From Malachius bipustulatus (Eukaryota; Arthropoda; Insecta; Coleoptera; Melyridae): a stretch of DNA of 64,000 nt. How positions within the stretch are numbered: position 1 is the first letter of the stretch; each line of letters starts with the position of its first letter. The notes beneath the pieces are model-generated. The model saw nothing but the letters and a program-made list of their open reading frames with translations, did no database searches and had not been told where the DNA came from. The stretch covers positions 1,054,001 through 1,118,000 of the forward strand of contig OU342631.1 in NCBI GenBank assembly GCA_910589415.1, given 5' to 3'. This document shows, piece by piece, positions 37,001 to 42,659 of the stretch. The position numbers and the translations under genes are program-made.

Positions 37001-39319
37001 AAGTATTATTTACATATGATTTACTGTAATTTATGCAACAATAATTATTGCTTTGTTGAAGGCATTCTGCCCGTATAAACCTACTAAAACGAAAAAATCG
37101 CATCAAAAAATTATGTAAGTTACAACGTTACTCCGGCCAACGCTTCATTTGTTGATTGTGCCAGTAAATGTACCAGTAATATACAGGATGTTGGAAAAAT
37201 AAACAAAAATTTCAATATTTGTTACTGAATAAGCCTATATTCAAACTTTCAAAGAGTTTAACAAGATTCAGAAGTACTGTCAGACTTGATTCGCAAATTT
37301 CAATAGACTATACAATAATTTATGTTCTTTATTCATTAAAAAAAAATATTTGTCAATGTTATGAACGGTTTCAAGCAAAAATCTAACCTCGAGATCAAAA
37401 TGCCACTCGTAGAATCGAATGCGGGACTACAAAAAGTAGGTACTCTCTGTACACTGAGAGTTGTCCGTTGTCATGCCACACTGATTCTGACTAAACAATT
37501 TCATTTAATTCGATTTGAATCGTACACTTATTTCTAAGTCGAACCAGATGTGGTATCGCAGTTCGTGTCAGTGGCGTGTGTTGAGGAATAATGAATATCC
37601 TATAAATATATTATTTCGACAAGTTATTGACGAAGTAGTGCCTTGCAACTTTTTAATAACAAATATTATATAATGCAAGTAAATAAGAATGATAATAATT
37701 ATTGTTATCATCATGATAGAAATATCATGTCACCTACCTGCTGGTTGCCGTTTAAAAGAAAGAATAACACCTCCGTTTTCTTATTTGCAAGTAAAATATT
37801 CCAGCAATTTAACCACAAGTCCACGTACTAGGGAGTTCAATCGTTTCCCAGGCAAAACAAGGAAATAGATTTTTAGGCATTCGCGAAATTAAGTTACTCA
37901 TAGTTTATCACACCGTACAATATAACACAGGAATTCTGCTAATTTCGTATTAAAAACGTTTCAAATAACAAATCTCATCAGTATATTTAGCGCTGTCACT
38001 GTCAACTGACAGTAGCCGATGAGCTGGACGACAATCTAATCGTATCAATCTAAGCGTATCAAGACGCGAGTCGATACTTCCGTCTCACTCTCGCTCATCT
38101 TTTTAGAGTTGCTGACGATTCAAACGTATTTCTGACAATACGTCCCATTTTAACTCGATTGACTATGCAATGCAATAGAAGGAGCAAGAAACATAACGAG
38201 ATGATGTATTCTTAGTTATCACAACAGACAACTCTCAGTGTACAGACTTTAGGTACAATGTTGAATTCAATATTTTCTGCTCATTCAAAATAACAAAACG
38301 AATTTTGAAAATTCTGATACACAGGATGTTGCTATATTATGTCTAGTGATAGAGGGCAGATCACAACGAAAAGTGACAAGAATTTTCTAATTTTCAATGT
38401 TGCGAATTCAGTCTTTGGCCATAAATTGCTTTTCGACATGGTGAATGGAGGTCATGCAAGAGCTCTCACGATTCTCCAAGCGCACCTTCTTAGGTGAGGT
38501 AAAACCCCAATGTTTGCAAGAAAAGTATTCTGATCGATATGTTCAAATTTTTGAAAAAGATAGCTCGACTTGCATTCCAAGAATTTTATTATTTGTCATT
38601 AATGAAAATGGTCTAAGCTTTATATAGAGGTTATATAGGGTGCTAGTTTTTCAAGTAAATGCAAGATCTCAGTTGCTTTGAGACCTTGAGAGATATGAAG
38701 CTTGAATATGAAGAATACAAAATCATAAAGTTGAAGTTTCCCCAAATTTGAAAATAATCGATTCACTAACAAAAAAGGTAAAAAGAAAATAATTTTTGAA
38801 AGGCATTCATTGCTCCAGTAGAATCCCCCCCCCCCCCCGATTTTTTTGTTGATAAAAATTTCCGAACCCCTGTATAGCAAATCTTATAATACATTCAAAG
38901 AATCTAAAAATTTGTTGACTCAAACTAATGCAGATTAGCTTCACCTTACTTAAGAAATATTATTATTTTCAATGTATCTTTTCAATCGAATTTCTGTTTT
39001 TTTAGGTGTGTCTCAATCTGAAGAGGACAATTTTGAATCTTTTAGCAGAGGACAACATAGGCAGGCTGTGAAGAGAGTTTACAGAAATGACAAAAGGTAT
39101 CATACTGCTGGCGTTGTGGATGATATTAAGGTAAGTGGTCATTTATAAATTATTATTAATCATAATAACGATATTTTTACTGTCTGCTTGCTACTAATAG
39201 TAAGATTTCTCAATTTATTGTTACAGAAGAATAATACGAGAGATTCAAGCATCCACAAACGCTTGTCTTGGAACTGCACGAGCCGCGATCAAGAACCTCT
39301 AAAAGAGGACCACACCTAG
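3870..39319 (+). CDS. Plekhg5: PLEKHG5-like Rho guanine-nucleotide exchange factor, 15 exons (5' end missing)
   Basis: Spliced gene; exons 3870-4018, 16883-16950, 17077-17223, 26254-26404, 26506-26600, 26663-26747, 28775-29030, 30347-30467, 30533-30643, 30715-30870, 31061-31288, 31405-31613, 33455-33969, 39006-39130 and 39227-39319. All introns are GT-AG and every phase agrees, giving 835 codons and a TAG stop. Order: end of a Raf-RBD/ubiquitin-like domain (residues ~1-50), Ser-rich linker, DH (~180-390) with the helix ILVQPMQRLTKYGLLLKAL, PH (~425-540) with HCFLLTDMLLICKP and the C-terminal GWKEGISKAQ, then a Ser/Pro-rich tail. Known of the family: PLEKHG5 activates RhoA by GDP/GTP exchange, and vertebrate forms act in neuronal autophagy and cell migration. 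The match to vertebrate PLEKHG5 runs through DH and PH (ALWELIKTEVAYIKTL, LFSNI, RLTKY), so PLEKHG5 is favoured over PLEKHG6. The start codon was not found. Confidence 0.92.
4320..4940. mobile_element. Palindromic element, related to the one at 11095-12075
   Basis: Arms 4320-4580 and 4690-4940 are imperfect reverse complements (for example AAGTACATGATCTTATACTCC against GGGAGTATAAGATCATGTACTT). The same arm sequence recurs at 11095-12075, so this is a repeated family. Confidence 0.7.
4942..6676. mobile_element. Large palindromic element with another one inserted in its right arm
   Basis: The ends read ACAGTGTGTCCGAGATAAG at the left and the reverse complement at 6624-6676. Arms can be followed inward as imperfect complements to a centre near 5540. 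The right arm is interrupted by the element at 6138-6621. A short GC-richer piece at 5786-5925 does not pair and may be a further insertion. Confidence 0.75.
6138..6621. mobile_element. Nested palindromic element, TACAGGGTGAGGCGCGAG ends
   Basis: Inserted in the right arm of the element at 4942-6676, directly after CCTGTA. The terminal arms (GGCGCGAGAACCTTAGGGC and its complement) pair over about 150 bp. The loop carries the shared core module seen in other foldbacks here. Confidence 0.8.
6722..6805. mobile_element. Short piggyBac-like MITE relic
   Basis: TTAA is followed by CCCTTTGAGTGCTGATGACG, and a reverse-complement partner (CAGCTCTCAAAGGG) lies about 80 bp later. TTAA target sites with CCC-starting ends are typical of piggyBac-like elements. 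The right TTAA is not preserved. Confidence 0.4.
6806..8864. other. AT-rich intron with a few foldback fragments
   Basis: 6900-7440 contains partial arms of the foldback families: a GGGACATGTGAGCCGTTTTC core near 7010 and a CTGAAAAAACTGAAAAATC stretch near 7330, shared with 15589-16263. Beyond 7440 I see no coding exon or repeat end; open frames there are Phe/Leu/Ile-rich chance frames. Confidence 0.45.
8865..9570 (+). mobile_element. LINE copy with 3' end and GC-rich 5' part (internally deleted?)
   Basis: The last ~200 bp (ATTACAAACCTTC ... CACAATGGCCCACTCACGA, then a TCTAAATCTAATCTAA tail) match the LINE end at 25124 and the short copy at 42597. The first ~370 bp are GC-rich and unlike the 23.8-kb copy. 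I infer a deletion derivative or a different 5' region. No intact ORF. Confidence 0.65.
9571..11094. other. AT-rich intron, one weak inverted repeat
   Basis: At 10200-10352 a segment starting AGGTATTCTGAGCGCGGGATGT has an imperfect reverse complement at its far end, as in a small MITE. Otherwise nothing recognisable. Confidence 0.35.
11095..12075. mobile_element. Palindromic element, second copy of the 4.3-kb family
   Basis: Arms 11095-11460 and 11750-12075 are reverse complements, with the inner GACAAAAG/CTTTTGTC segments bracketing the loop. A perfect 12-bp stem with an ACGA loop (11099-11126) lies at the left end. Confidence 0.7.
12852..13851. mobile_element. 1-kb palindromic element, TACAGGGTGTTTCATTAATC ends
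   Basis: Terminal arms pair for more than 350 bp on each side (CAGTGCAGAAAATTCAATTG at the left, its complement at the right). The centre at 13320-13500 is very AT-rich. No ORF. The preceding 12240-12500 is a GC-richer fragment of unknown origin. Confidence 0.85.
13978..14358. mobile_element. 381-bp MITE with ~33-bp terminal inverted repeats
   Basis: Left end CTCACCGGCTGCAATAGTGG and right end CCACTATTGCAGCCGGTGAG are exact complements, and the match continues inward (CACAACTCAAAAA). Non-coding loop. No clear target duplication. Confidence 0.8.
14359..15588. other. Intron, nothing recognised
   Basis: AT-rich sequence without splice-bounded coding segments or terminal repeats that I can support. 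Short open frames here have no family resemblance. Confidence 0.5.
15589..16263. mobile_element. Palindromic element, TACAGTGTGTCCAGTGTAAG ends
   Basis: Arms pair from both ends (GTGGCATTACATGGGGATC and its complement). The inner arms include TCGGTTAAATTAGAGAAAAG, which also occurs in a single arm at 62320-62560, so this is a dispersed family. Centre near 15900. Confidence 0.85.
16564..16794. mobile_element. Short foldback element next to Plekhg5 exon b
   Basis: 231 bp. The left end TACAGGGCGCTTCAAAGCAT and right end TTTTGCAACACCCTGTA are imperfect complements that continue inward. It lies 88 bp upstream of the exon at 16883. Confidence 0.65.
16883..16950 (+). CDS. Plekhg5: Plekhg5 exon b: linker
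   Basis: A 68-bp exon between TTATTTTACAG and GTAAGT. It begins with two bases that complete an Ala codon from exon a, then encodes 22 Lys/Ser-rich residues starting KDSSNKK. The intron before it is 12.9 kb. A foldback element (16564-16794) ends only 88 bp upstream of the exon. Confidence 0.8.
17077..17223 (+). CDS. Plekhg5: Plekhg5 exon c: Ser-rich linker
   Basis: 49 codons between TTGCAG and GTGAGT, phase 0 on both sides. It contains a Ser/Thr run (RTSSFFSSSTEET) followed by a basic stretch ending RFTAFFGNTK. The vertebrate protein has a similar SGFFSSG segment before its DH domain. The next exon is 9.0 kb away, past the repeat block at 18.2-25.1 kb. Confidence 0.88.
17392..17694. mobile_element. 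Foldback element in intron, TACAGGGTGTGG ends
   Basis: 303 bp with imperfect inverted ends of about 45 bp (both contain AATTTCTTCTA). Non-coding. Confidence 0.7.
18236..18509. mobile_element. Solo LTR candidate, TGTAAC...GTTACA
   Basis: The segment starts TGTAACAACCCGAACCCC and ends CCATCGTTACA, giving perfect 6-bp inverted TG..CA termini as in Ty3/Gypsy-type LTRs. AATAAA signals lie near 18430-18445. Flanking 4-mers (ATAC, ATCC) do not match, and no primer-binding site or internal genes follow, so this is tentative. Confidence 0.4.
18510..20900 (+). repeat. Unrecognised repeat-rich block with long open frames
   Basis: GC-richer than the intron around it. It contains a ~47-bp tandem pair (18765-18860), a 117-bp (39-codon) near-repeat within an open frame 18878-19261 (PPGNIQV/PPGKIQV, DSPWTRSFGL twice), a 146-codon frame at 19409-19849 rich in Phe/Leu/Tyr, an open stretch near 20221-20372 without ATG, and about five ~50-bp units at 20485-20720 with TATGCGATACCCTC. 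I do not recognise a protein. It may be the inside of a decayed retroelement. Confidence 0.45.
21020..21625 (+). pseudogene. Tc1-like transposase relic
   Basis: Fragments in shifting + frames match Tc1/mariner transposase order. REHLAWTIIERIGV comes first (the REHL..W..V motif before the second catalytic Asp), then ICSNVYCGENF and GYGMGRHILSCVEL. Next, after a frame change, MHDNARSH and PAQSPDLNPIEH, which carry the Asp and the region of the third acidic residue. Stops and frameshifts throughout show it is dead. Terminal repeats were not found. Confidence 0.8.
21626..23783. other. Intron with a possible hAT-like terminus and a G-rich segment
   Basis: CAGTGGCGGTTTCTCC at 21651 resembles a hAT-type end and is followed by a GGTCATT/AATGACC hairpin, but no partner end was found. 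21960-22140 is GC-rich with GGTGTTGGTGCTGG-type simple repeats. The rest shows no coding segment. Confidence 0.35.
23784..25124 (+). mobile_element. 5'-truncated LINE: RT end, RNase H and Cys/His region
   Basis: Reading in broken + frames: MIAYGTI..W as in the RT thumb, then WFTDGSKTYTGTGAGVCS (RNase H start with the first catalytic Asp) near 24435, NELADSL near 24700 (RNase H end), and DETAKHVLCKCPTLGRTRL near 24875 (C-terminal zinc-like motif). The 3' tail is TCTACATCTAATCTAAATC. A 13-bp target duplication, TAGGTTTTACCAT at 23771 and TAGGTTTTATCAT at 25125, differs at one base. RNase H indicates an I/R1/LOA-type LINE. Confidence 0.85.
25138..26253. other. Intron, nothing recognised
   Basis: Contains a 113-codon minus frame (25859-25518) rich in Phe, Ile and Tyr. 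Composition matches the AT-rich background, and there is no motif, so I treat it as chance. Confidence 0.5.
26254..26404 (+). CDS. Plekhg5: Plekhg5 exon d: pre-DH region
   Basis: Fifty codons plus one base, between TTTCAG and GTAATT. It encodes KFEALIDQLDKYSKLGIP and then LEDDWRDLI. The second motif matches the LEDSWRELI motif just before the DH domain of vertebrate PLEKHG5, which fixes the identity and the reading frame. Confidence 0.92.
26506..26600 (+). CDS. Plekhg5: Plekhg5 exon e: start of DH domain
   Basis: Acceptor TTATAG, donor GTAAGT. After a short Gln run it encodes TALWELIKTEVAYIKTLKVV, which is DH conserved region 1 (helix 1). The Glu in this helix is the one DH domains normally use to contact the GTPase switch region. 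Confidence 0.94.
26663..26747 (+). CDS. Plekhg5: Plekhg5 exon f: DH domain
   Basis: 85 bp after TATTTCAG. It encodes LFLACLKDLQSKNLLKEI followed by EKLFSNIT, close to the vertebrate PLEKHG5 DH helices 2-3. It ends in phase 1 and is completed by the exon at 28775. Confidence 0.94.
27872..28721. mobile_element. 850-bp palindromic element upstream of exon g
   Basis: Ends TACAGGGTGTTTCAGTTTGT and its imperfect complement ACGGAATACACCCTGGATA. Arms pair for roughly 400 bp each (CCGGAGTTATGAACATACAA against GTATGTTGATAACTGGATAACTCCG). It ends 53 bp before Plekhg5 exon g. Confidence 0.85.
28775..29030 (+). CDS. Plekhg5: Plekhg5 exon g: central DH domain, flanked by two long inverted repeats
   Basis: This 256-bp exon encodes DH helices 4-7 (FWRNTLFPLVRDMR, GFSAIQDIFQPYFKYC, VFTAYLTWCESQKDCNR). 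The donor is GTATGT. It is Cys-rich for a DH domain. Its flanks are unusual: one foldback element ends 53 bp upstream and another begins 30 bp downstream, so the exon sits between two introns that can each form long hairpins. Confidence 0.95.
29061..30252. mobile_element. 1.2-kb near-perfect palindrome filling the intron after exon g
   Basis: Arms 29061-29650 and 29665-30252 are close complements (TGTCCGGAAATTATGCGCAA at the left; TTTTGCGTATAATTTCCGGACA at the right). The 1316-bp intron (29031-30346) is almost all this element. It includes the self-complementary 16-mer CCAAAGCATGCTTTGG near each inner arm end. Confidence 0.9.
30347..30467 (+). CDS. Plekhg5: Plekhg5 exon h: DH signature helix
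   Basis: Encodes MDILVQPMQRLTKYGLLLK, the most conserved helix of DH domains (CR3/H8). Its QR-x-x-KY core packs against the Rho GTPase. Phases join on both sides (phase 2 in, phase 0 out). Confidence 0.96.
30533..30643 (+). CDS. Plekhg5: Plekhg5 exon i: end of DH domain
   Basis: 37 codons between TTTTAG and GTAATT. The residues MVDDFVINVNSSL and RLKGIIARIESYDIV match the last DH helix and the DH-PH linker of PLEKHG5 (vertebrate: RIDAYEVV). Confidence 0.93.
30715..30870 (+). CDS. Plekhg5: Plekhg5 exon j: DH-PH linker and start of PH domain
   Basis: 52 codons between TTTTAG and GTAACT. FTQLDLTRPM corresponds to the vertebrate HLDLTAPI linker, and RHLLLEGDLKLKDSNASK is PH strand 1. Confidence 0.93.
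31061..31288 (+). CDS. Plekhg5: Plekhg5 exon k: PH domain core
   Basis: 76 codons between TTTCAG and GTAAAT. It encodes PH strands 2-6, including VEVHCFLLTDMLLICKP, VIRQPYLVDRLVI and EFDMAITAFILQ. This closely follows the PLEKHG5 PH domain. Confidence 0.95.
31405..31613 (+). CDS. Plekhg5: Plekhg5 exon l: PH C-terminal helix and start of tail
   Basis: Begins GWKEGISKAQTLYSQAK, the amphipathic C-terminal helix of a PH domain with its invariant Trp. An acidic segment follows, then a Ser-rich stretch (SRASRVSSL). The exon ends in phase 2 at AG|GTAAAT. Confidence 0.93.
31800..32730 (+). mobile_element. Penelope-like element fragment with inverted ~185-bp terminal repeats
   Basis: Left (31800-31985) and right (32545-32730) ends are inverted copies starting AACACTA[G/A]TGTTTTAAAAAT. 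Between them lies the C-terminal part of a Penelope-like polyprotein. Penelope elements often have terminal repeats in inverted order, and these repeats usually carry hammerhead-type ribozymes; degenerate CTGANGA cores are visible in both. It lies in the intron between exons l and m. Confidence 0.8.
31977..32422 (+). pseudogene. GIY-YIG endonuclease end of Penelope-like protein, frameshifted
   Basis: Frame 1 (31977-32176) ends KPGIYRT. After a shift near 32173 the second frame (32177-32422) reads CSHCNSVYIGQTCRNLEIRY and then NEHL, with FAKHLLENNH later. This is the GIY...C..C..YIGQT.R.L..R..EH pattern of the Penelope-type GIY-YIG nuclease, with the catalytic Arg and the two Cys. The RT domain is missing, so the copy is dead. 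Confidence 0.85.
33455..33969 (+). CDS. Plekhg5: Plekhg5 exon m: disordered Ser/Pro-rich tail
   Basis: A 515-bp exon, preceded by CATTTCAG and ended by G|GTAGGC. Low-complexity and likely disordered: Ser/Pro/Asn-rich, with basic patches (NSFRGRLF, RGNLRRGL) and SPTHRG and PPSPTRG motifs that look like proline-directed phosphorylation sites (inference). The vertebrate tail has a comparable SPPPSPR region. Confidence 0.9.
34703..35832. mobile_element. 1.13-kb palindrome: foldback element plus duplicated flanks
   Basis: Inner element 34857-35722 has ends TACAGCGTGTTCAG and CTGAACACGCTGTA. The pairing continues outside it: 34703-34832 is an almost exact complement of 35715-35832, with a ~30-bp AT-rich insertion only on the left. 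Core modules at 35195 and 35340 are the shared GGGACATGTAAACCG type. In the intron between exons m and n. Confidence 0.9.
36299..38325. mobile_element. Nested foldback cluster (three layers)
   Basis: Outer arms: 36299-36625 pairs with 37183-37436 and then 38257-38325, because the right arm is split by the element at 37444-38249. Key pairing: GGACTATAAAAAGTAC complement at 36365-36380 with GCGGGACTACAAAAAGTA at 37421. Inside the loop a smaller palindrome, 36898-37145, has GGCCGGAGTAACGTTGTAAC ends. Confidence 0.8.
37444..38249. mobile_element. 806-bp TIR element with 7-bp target duplication
   Basis: Flanked by TAGGTAC at 37437-37443 and 38250-38256, and inserted into a foldback arm whose other copy lacks it, so the boundaries are secure. 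Terminal inverted repeats read TCTGTACACTGAGAGTTGTC. No transposase. Its end resembles that of the element at 56910-58450. Confidence 0.85.
38326..39005. other. Intron, nothing recognised except a C-run
   Basis: A C14 run at about 38826-38839 and a single possible foldback arm; no exon seen between exons m and n here. Confidence 0.45.
39006..39130 (+). CDS. Plekhg5: Plekhg5 exon n: C-terminal tail
   Basis: 125 bp between TTTTTTAG and GTAAGT. It joins in phase 1 to exon m across a 5.0-kb intron that holds two large foldback clusters. It encodes an acidic then basic segment (SEEDNFESFSRG, VKRVYRNDKRYHTAGV). Confidence 0.85.
39227..39319 (+). CDS. Plekhg5: Plekhg5 exon o: last coding exon and stop
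   Basis: 30 codons and TAG after ATTGTTACAG. It encodes SIHKRLSWNCTSRDQEP. It is in frame with exon n. The 3' UTR is not resolved: I see no AATAAA soon after the stop, and the first good one is near 40495, beyond the palindrome at 39668-40489. Confidence 0.8.
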   Translation, partial: KNNTRDSSIHKRLSWNCTSRDQEPLKEDHT

Positions 39320-39667
39320 CATTCGTTTTTGACATTTCTTGTTTCCTGTATAGTCATCATATATTGTATATTCTATTTCATAATATACACAGTCATAGAT
39401 ACCTTAGAAAATTTGAGGATATTTTAACTTATTCATTTCAAACTAGGAAGAGAAATAGTCTCATATTGGTTAATTTTGTATGTATTGTAAATATTCCTGT
39501 GGACCAAAACACACTAGAAAAATATCAAGTTTATAGACGAATCAACAACTAGAATTACGAACAGCTGCACATATTTCTCATTTTTAAATGTTGATTGTGA
39601 AGTATGAAATCTCAAGAAGATGATTTTTCAACTACCTACCTGCCTGCAGTACATTAAGGTGACACAC

Positions 39668-40489
39668 ACTGAGAACGTTTTATAGTCCCCCCCCCCTGAC
39701 CTTAAATTTTTAACTGAATGAGCTAGAACTTTGAAACAAAAACTAAATGAATTTTTTGAATTTTGAATTTTACTACTTTGTGACATAAAACTGATCTGTC
39801 AAATATCAAATATGACGTTGCAGTCGCTGTCAACTTCAAATCTTTGATGGGCAAGGAGGGGTTATGTGAGACTTAATTTTAAAGTTATTTCAATTATACA
39901 CAAAAAATAGGTACACAAAAATTATGTAAGTTTTCAATTTTGAAAATTTTTTGTCGACAAAGTTTATAGTCCTCCCCACCCTCTTTAAATTTTGAACTGA
40001 CTAGTAAAAAATTTAAAACAAACAAATTTTTCGGGTAGATAATTGAACCTTTAAAATAAGATCTCAAACGACCCCCCCCCCCTTCGTTCCCCTCAAAATT
40101 TTGAAGTTGACAGTGACTGAAAGTCTTTTTTGACATTTGACAGATCAATTTGATGGCAGAAAGCAGTAAAAGCCATGACATTTGATTTAGTTTTTTCAAC
40201 AATAATATCTAACACAAATTCTAATACAAAAACTGTCAAAAAGGACAACTAACATAATTTTTGTGAGGATAATTCAAGTATTTTTAAAATTATACCACCC
40301 CCCCCCCCATTACATTCAAGAAATTGAAGTTGACAGTGACTGCAACGTAATCTTTTACATTTGACAGATCAGTTTTTACGTCAAAAAGTAGTAAAAGTCG
40401 TTACATTTGATTTGGTTTTTGTTGAAAGTTCTAGCTCATTCGGTTAAAAATTGAAGGTCAGGGGGGTGACTAGAAACGTCCTCACTGTA
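39668..40489. mobile_element. Palindromic element just downstream of Plekhg5
   Basis: Ends CACACTGAGAACGTTTTATAG and its imperfect complement near 40489. The arms carry CTGTCAAATATCAAATATGA and GTTGACAGTGACTGCAACGT type segments, and a second, shorter pair of the same sequences lies inside (39940-40200). Several C-runs (9-12 C) sit at arm ends. It may lie in the Plekhg5 3' UTR. Confidence 0.75.
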
Positions 40490-41514
40490 TAAGAAATAAA
40501 TCCTAAACCATTCAAATAATATTACAAAAATAATTAATTATGTATAGTGCGATTATATTAAAAACACGTTCATTATCTGCTGTAGAATTTTGGTAGATTG
40601 ATTCACTCTATTGATACTTCAGTGACATAAAAATGAGATTTTGCAGCCTTAGAGCTTTTTAGGCTTTAGATGTCATTCAGATTTTGCTACTAAAATTGAA
40701 GGAATATTATAATATTTGTAAATATTTATCCTGAATGACCGATTTGGTAATTCTGTTGTTGATTATATTTTGAAGATATCAGCATTCCATTTACATTCCC
40801 TTGTAAATTTAAGCAATATTACAATGTAGTAATTAATCAAATTGAAGATTACTAATAAACTAATCAAATTGAAAATTATATTTGGCCTAATCTGATTTGA
40901 TATATTTAAAATGATTAATTAATAGTAAGTACTTAAGTAGCTTTTAAATATTTTGAAGGCATAAGATGAGTCCGTTGAAGAACAATTTTTGTTTGTGTTC
41001 TTTGCGGGATCATGTTAAGCAAAATATCCTATTAGGATGAAAGGCCGATTATAAATCAAAAACCATTTTGGCTTGCTTTAGTTAGAGCAACCGATACAAA
41101 CTTATCTTTTTCATTAAAAACAAAATATTGTTCAACTCATTTTGTATTTTGGTATGAACTTTATATTTAATTTAATTTTCCTTTTAGGATGTCGTATTAT
41201 TTATTTTTCCTTGATAAATCTATTTGAAAAGAAATGTAAAATATATTTGTTATATTTATCAAAAGAATATTACTTATAATAAATTCTTTGTTATTCAGAT
41301 ATGAAATATTTTTTTAATTGCATTGGATCCTATCAGGAACTATTATTTATTATTCTTATTATTTTCATTTCCTACATTTTATTATAAAATGCTATTCTAA
41401 TTACAAACGGATAATAGGTATCATAATTCTTAAATCACTCATTAGATTGTCTTATTAGTTGGCTGAGTGATTCTAGGTAAGGTATGTAGAAAATACACAG
41501 GATAAGATAGGCTA
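40490..41514. other. AT-rich downstream flank
   Basis: AATAAA-type signals near 40495 and 41275 could serve as poly(A) signals for Plekhg5, but neither can be chosen from sequence alone. No coding segment seen. Confidence 0.4.
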
Positions 41515-42272
41515 TACAGGGTGTTAAGAAAATGACGGATAAACTCTTTAGTACATTGTAGGGGAGAGTACGGGAAAAATAATTTAAAAAATTCTGGTCT
41601 TCAATTTGGTGAGACAAAAAATGCCAAAGTTAACATTTTACTATCTTTGTTTTTCGGTATTTGCAAAAACTAGACGATTTTACACATATAATAAGGGTAC
41701 TTTAATGGTTATCAATTAAAAAATTGCTTAACACATTGGCTACCGAGGCTATAGGGAAGTTTCTACTCTTACATACCACATGTATCACCGGTGCCCAAAC
41801 CTATTAGTTCACATGTACACCAAGCGTATCACCGGTGATATCCTGTATAGTTTTATTCAAATGGATGACAAAATTTACTGGTACCTAGGAGCGGGCTCAT
41901 GGTTATAGCTATGGTACATAAGTTAACCATCACCGGTGATTCATATGGTAGCCAACGTGTTAAGATGTATTACTGGCTTGGAAAATATAATTTTTAAATT
42001 TAAAGATTTTTTTTTCAAAGATTCTGAAAAAAGCATTTGGCAACAACGGTTTTGATACCTTAAAACTACCTACATTGTTAGAAATTAGACGAAGTTACCA
42101 AATACCAACTGTTATTGTGTTAAACGTTGACAAATTTATTGTTCAATATTTTGCTTATACATATCTTTTAAAATGTAGCTCTGGATTTTTTAAAATTATT
42201 TTTCCCATATTTTACTGAGTGTCCCCTACAATGTACTACAGAATTTATCCCTCATTTTTTTAACACCCTGTG
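41515..42272. mobile_element. Palindromic element with a MITE in its loop
   Basis: Ends TACAGGGTGTTAAGAAAATG and CATTTTTTTAACACCCTGTGA. Arms pair over ~200 bp (TAGTACATTGTAGGGGA against TCCCCTACAATGTACTA). The loop is occupied by the TTAA-flanked element at 41732-41959. Confidence 0.85.
41732..41959. mobile_element. piggyBac-like MITE, 228 bp
   Basis: Flanked by TTAA on both sides (41728-41731, 41960-41963) with ends CACATTGGCTACC and GGTAGCCAACGTG. TTAA duplication and CAC/CCC-type ends are the mark of piggyBac-like elements. Inside, a CACCGGTG core (two of three copies extending to ATCACCGGTGAT) occurs three times. Confidence 0.85.
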
Positions 42273-42523
42273 ATAATCCATTAAAAGAGGATGGAGAATC
42301 TGTATGTTGTCATATTGATTTGAAAATTAACAAAGCGACAACAATTTTTCAACTTGTGTCACGACTTATGTACGACAAATTAATTTTTCAAAATGACATG
42401 TTAGAAAACATCGCCGGCAAGCAAGTCTACTGGACTATCTATCCCCACTCTCTTTTGCATTTTACAGTGTTCAGTGTACTTTCATCTCTCTCCACTAATA
42501 AATCCTAAACCTAGTATCATTCA

Positions 42524-42597
42524 AGCCACAATAGACCTTCGGTCACAGTGGAGGTGTCACAATGGCCCACTCACGGGGAATCTAAATCTAAAAAAAT
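42524..42597 (+). mobile_element. 74-bp LINE tail with perfect target duplication
   Basis: Only the 3' end of the LINE family at 23784-25124 (GCCACAATAGACCTTCGGTC ... TCTAAATCTAAAAAAAT). It is flanked by identical 13-bp duplications, CTAGTATCATTCA, at 42511-42523 and 42598-42610. An extreme 5' truncation. Confidence 0.95.
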
Positions 42598-42659
42598 CTA
42601 GTATCATTCAGCCAACACGGTATAAAGTGCTCAAAATTCGGCGAGAGTTGATCTGACCC

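Noticed and set aside
38620..38880. 86-codon minus frame with a Gly run
   Set aside because: The Gly run is just the C14 homopolymer; no coding support.
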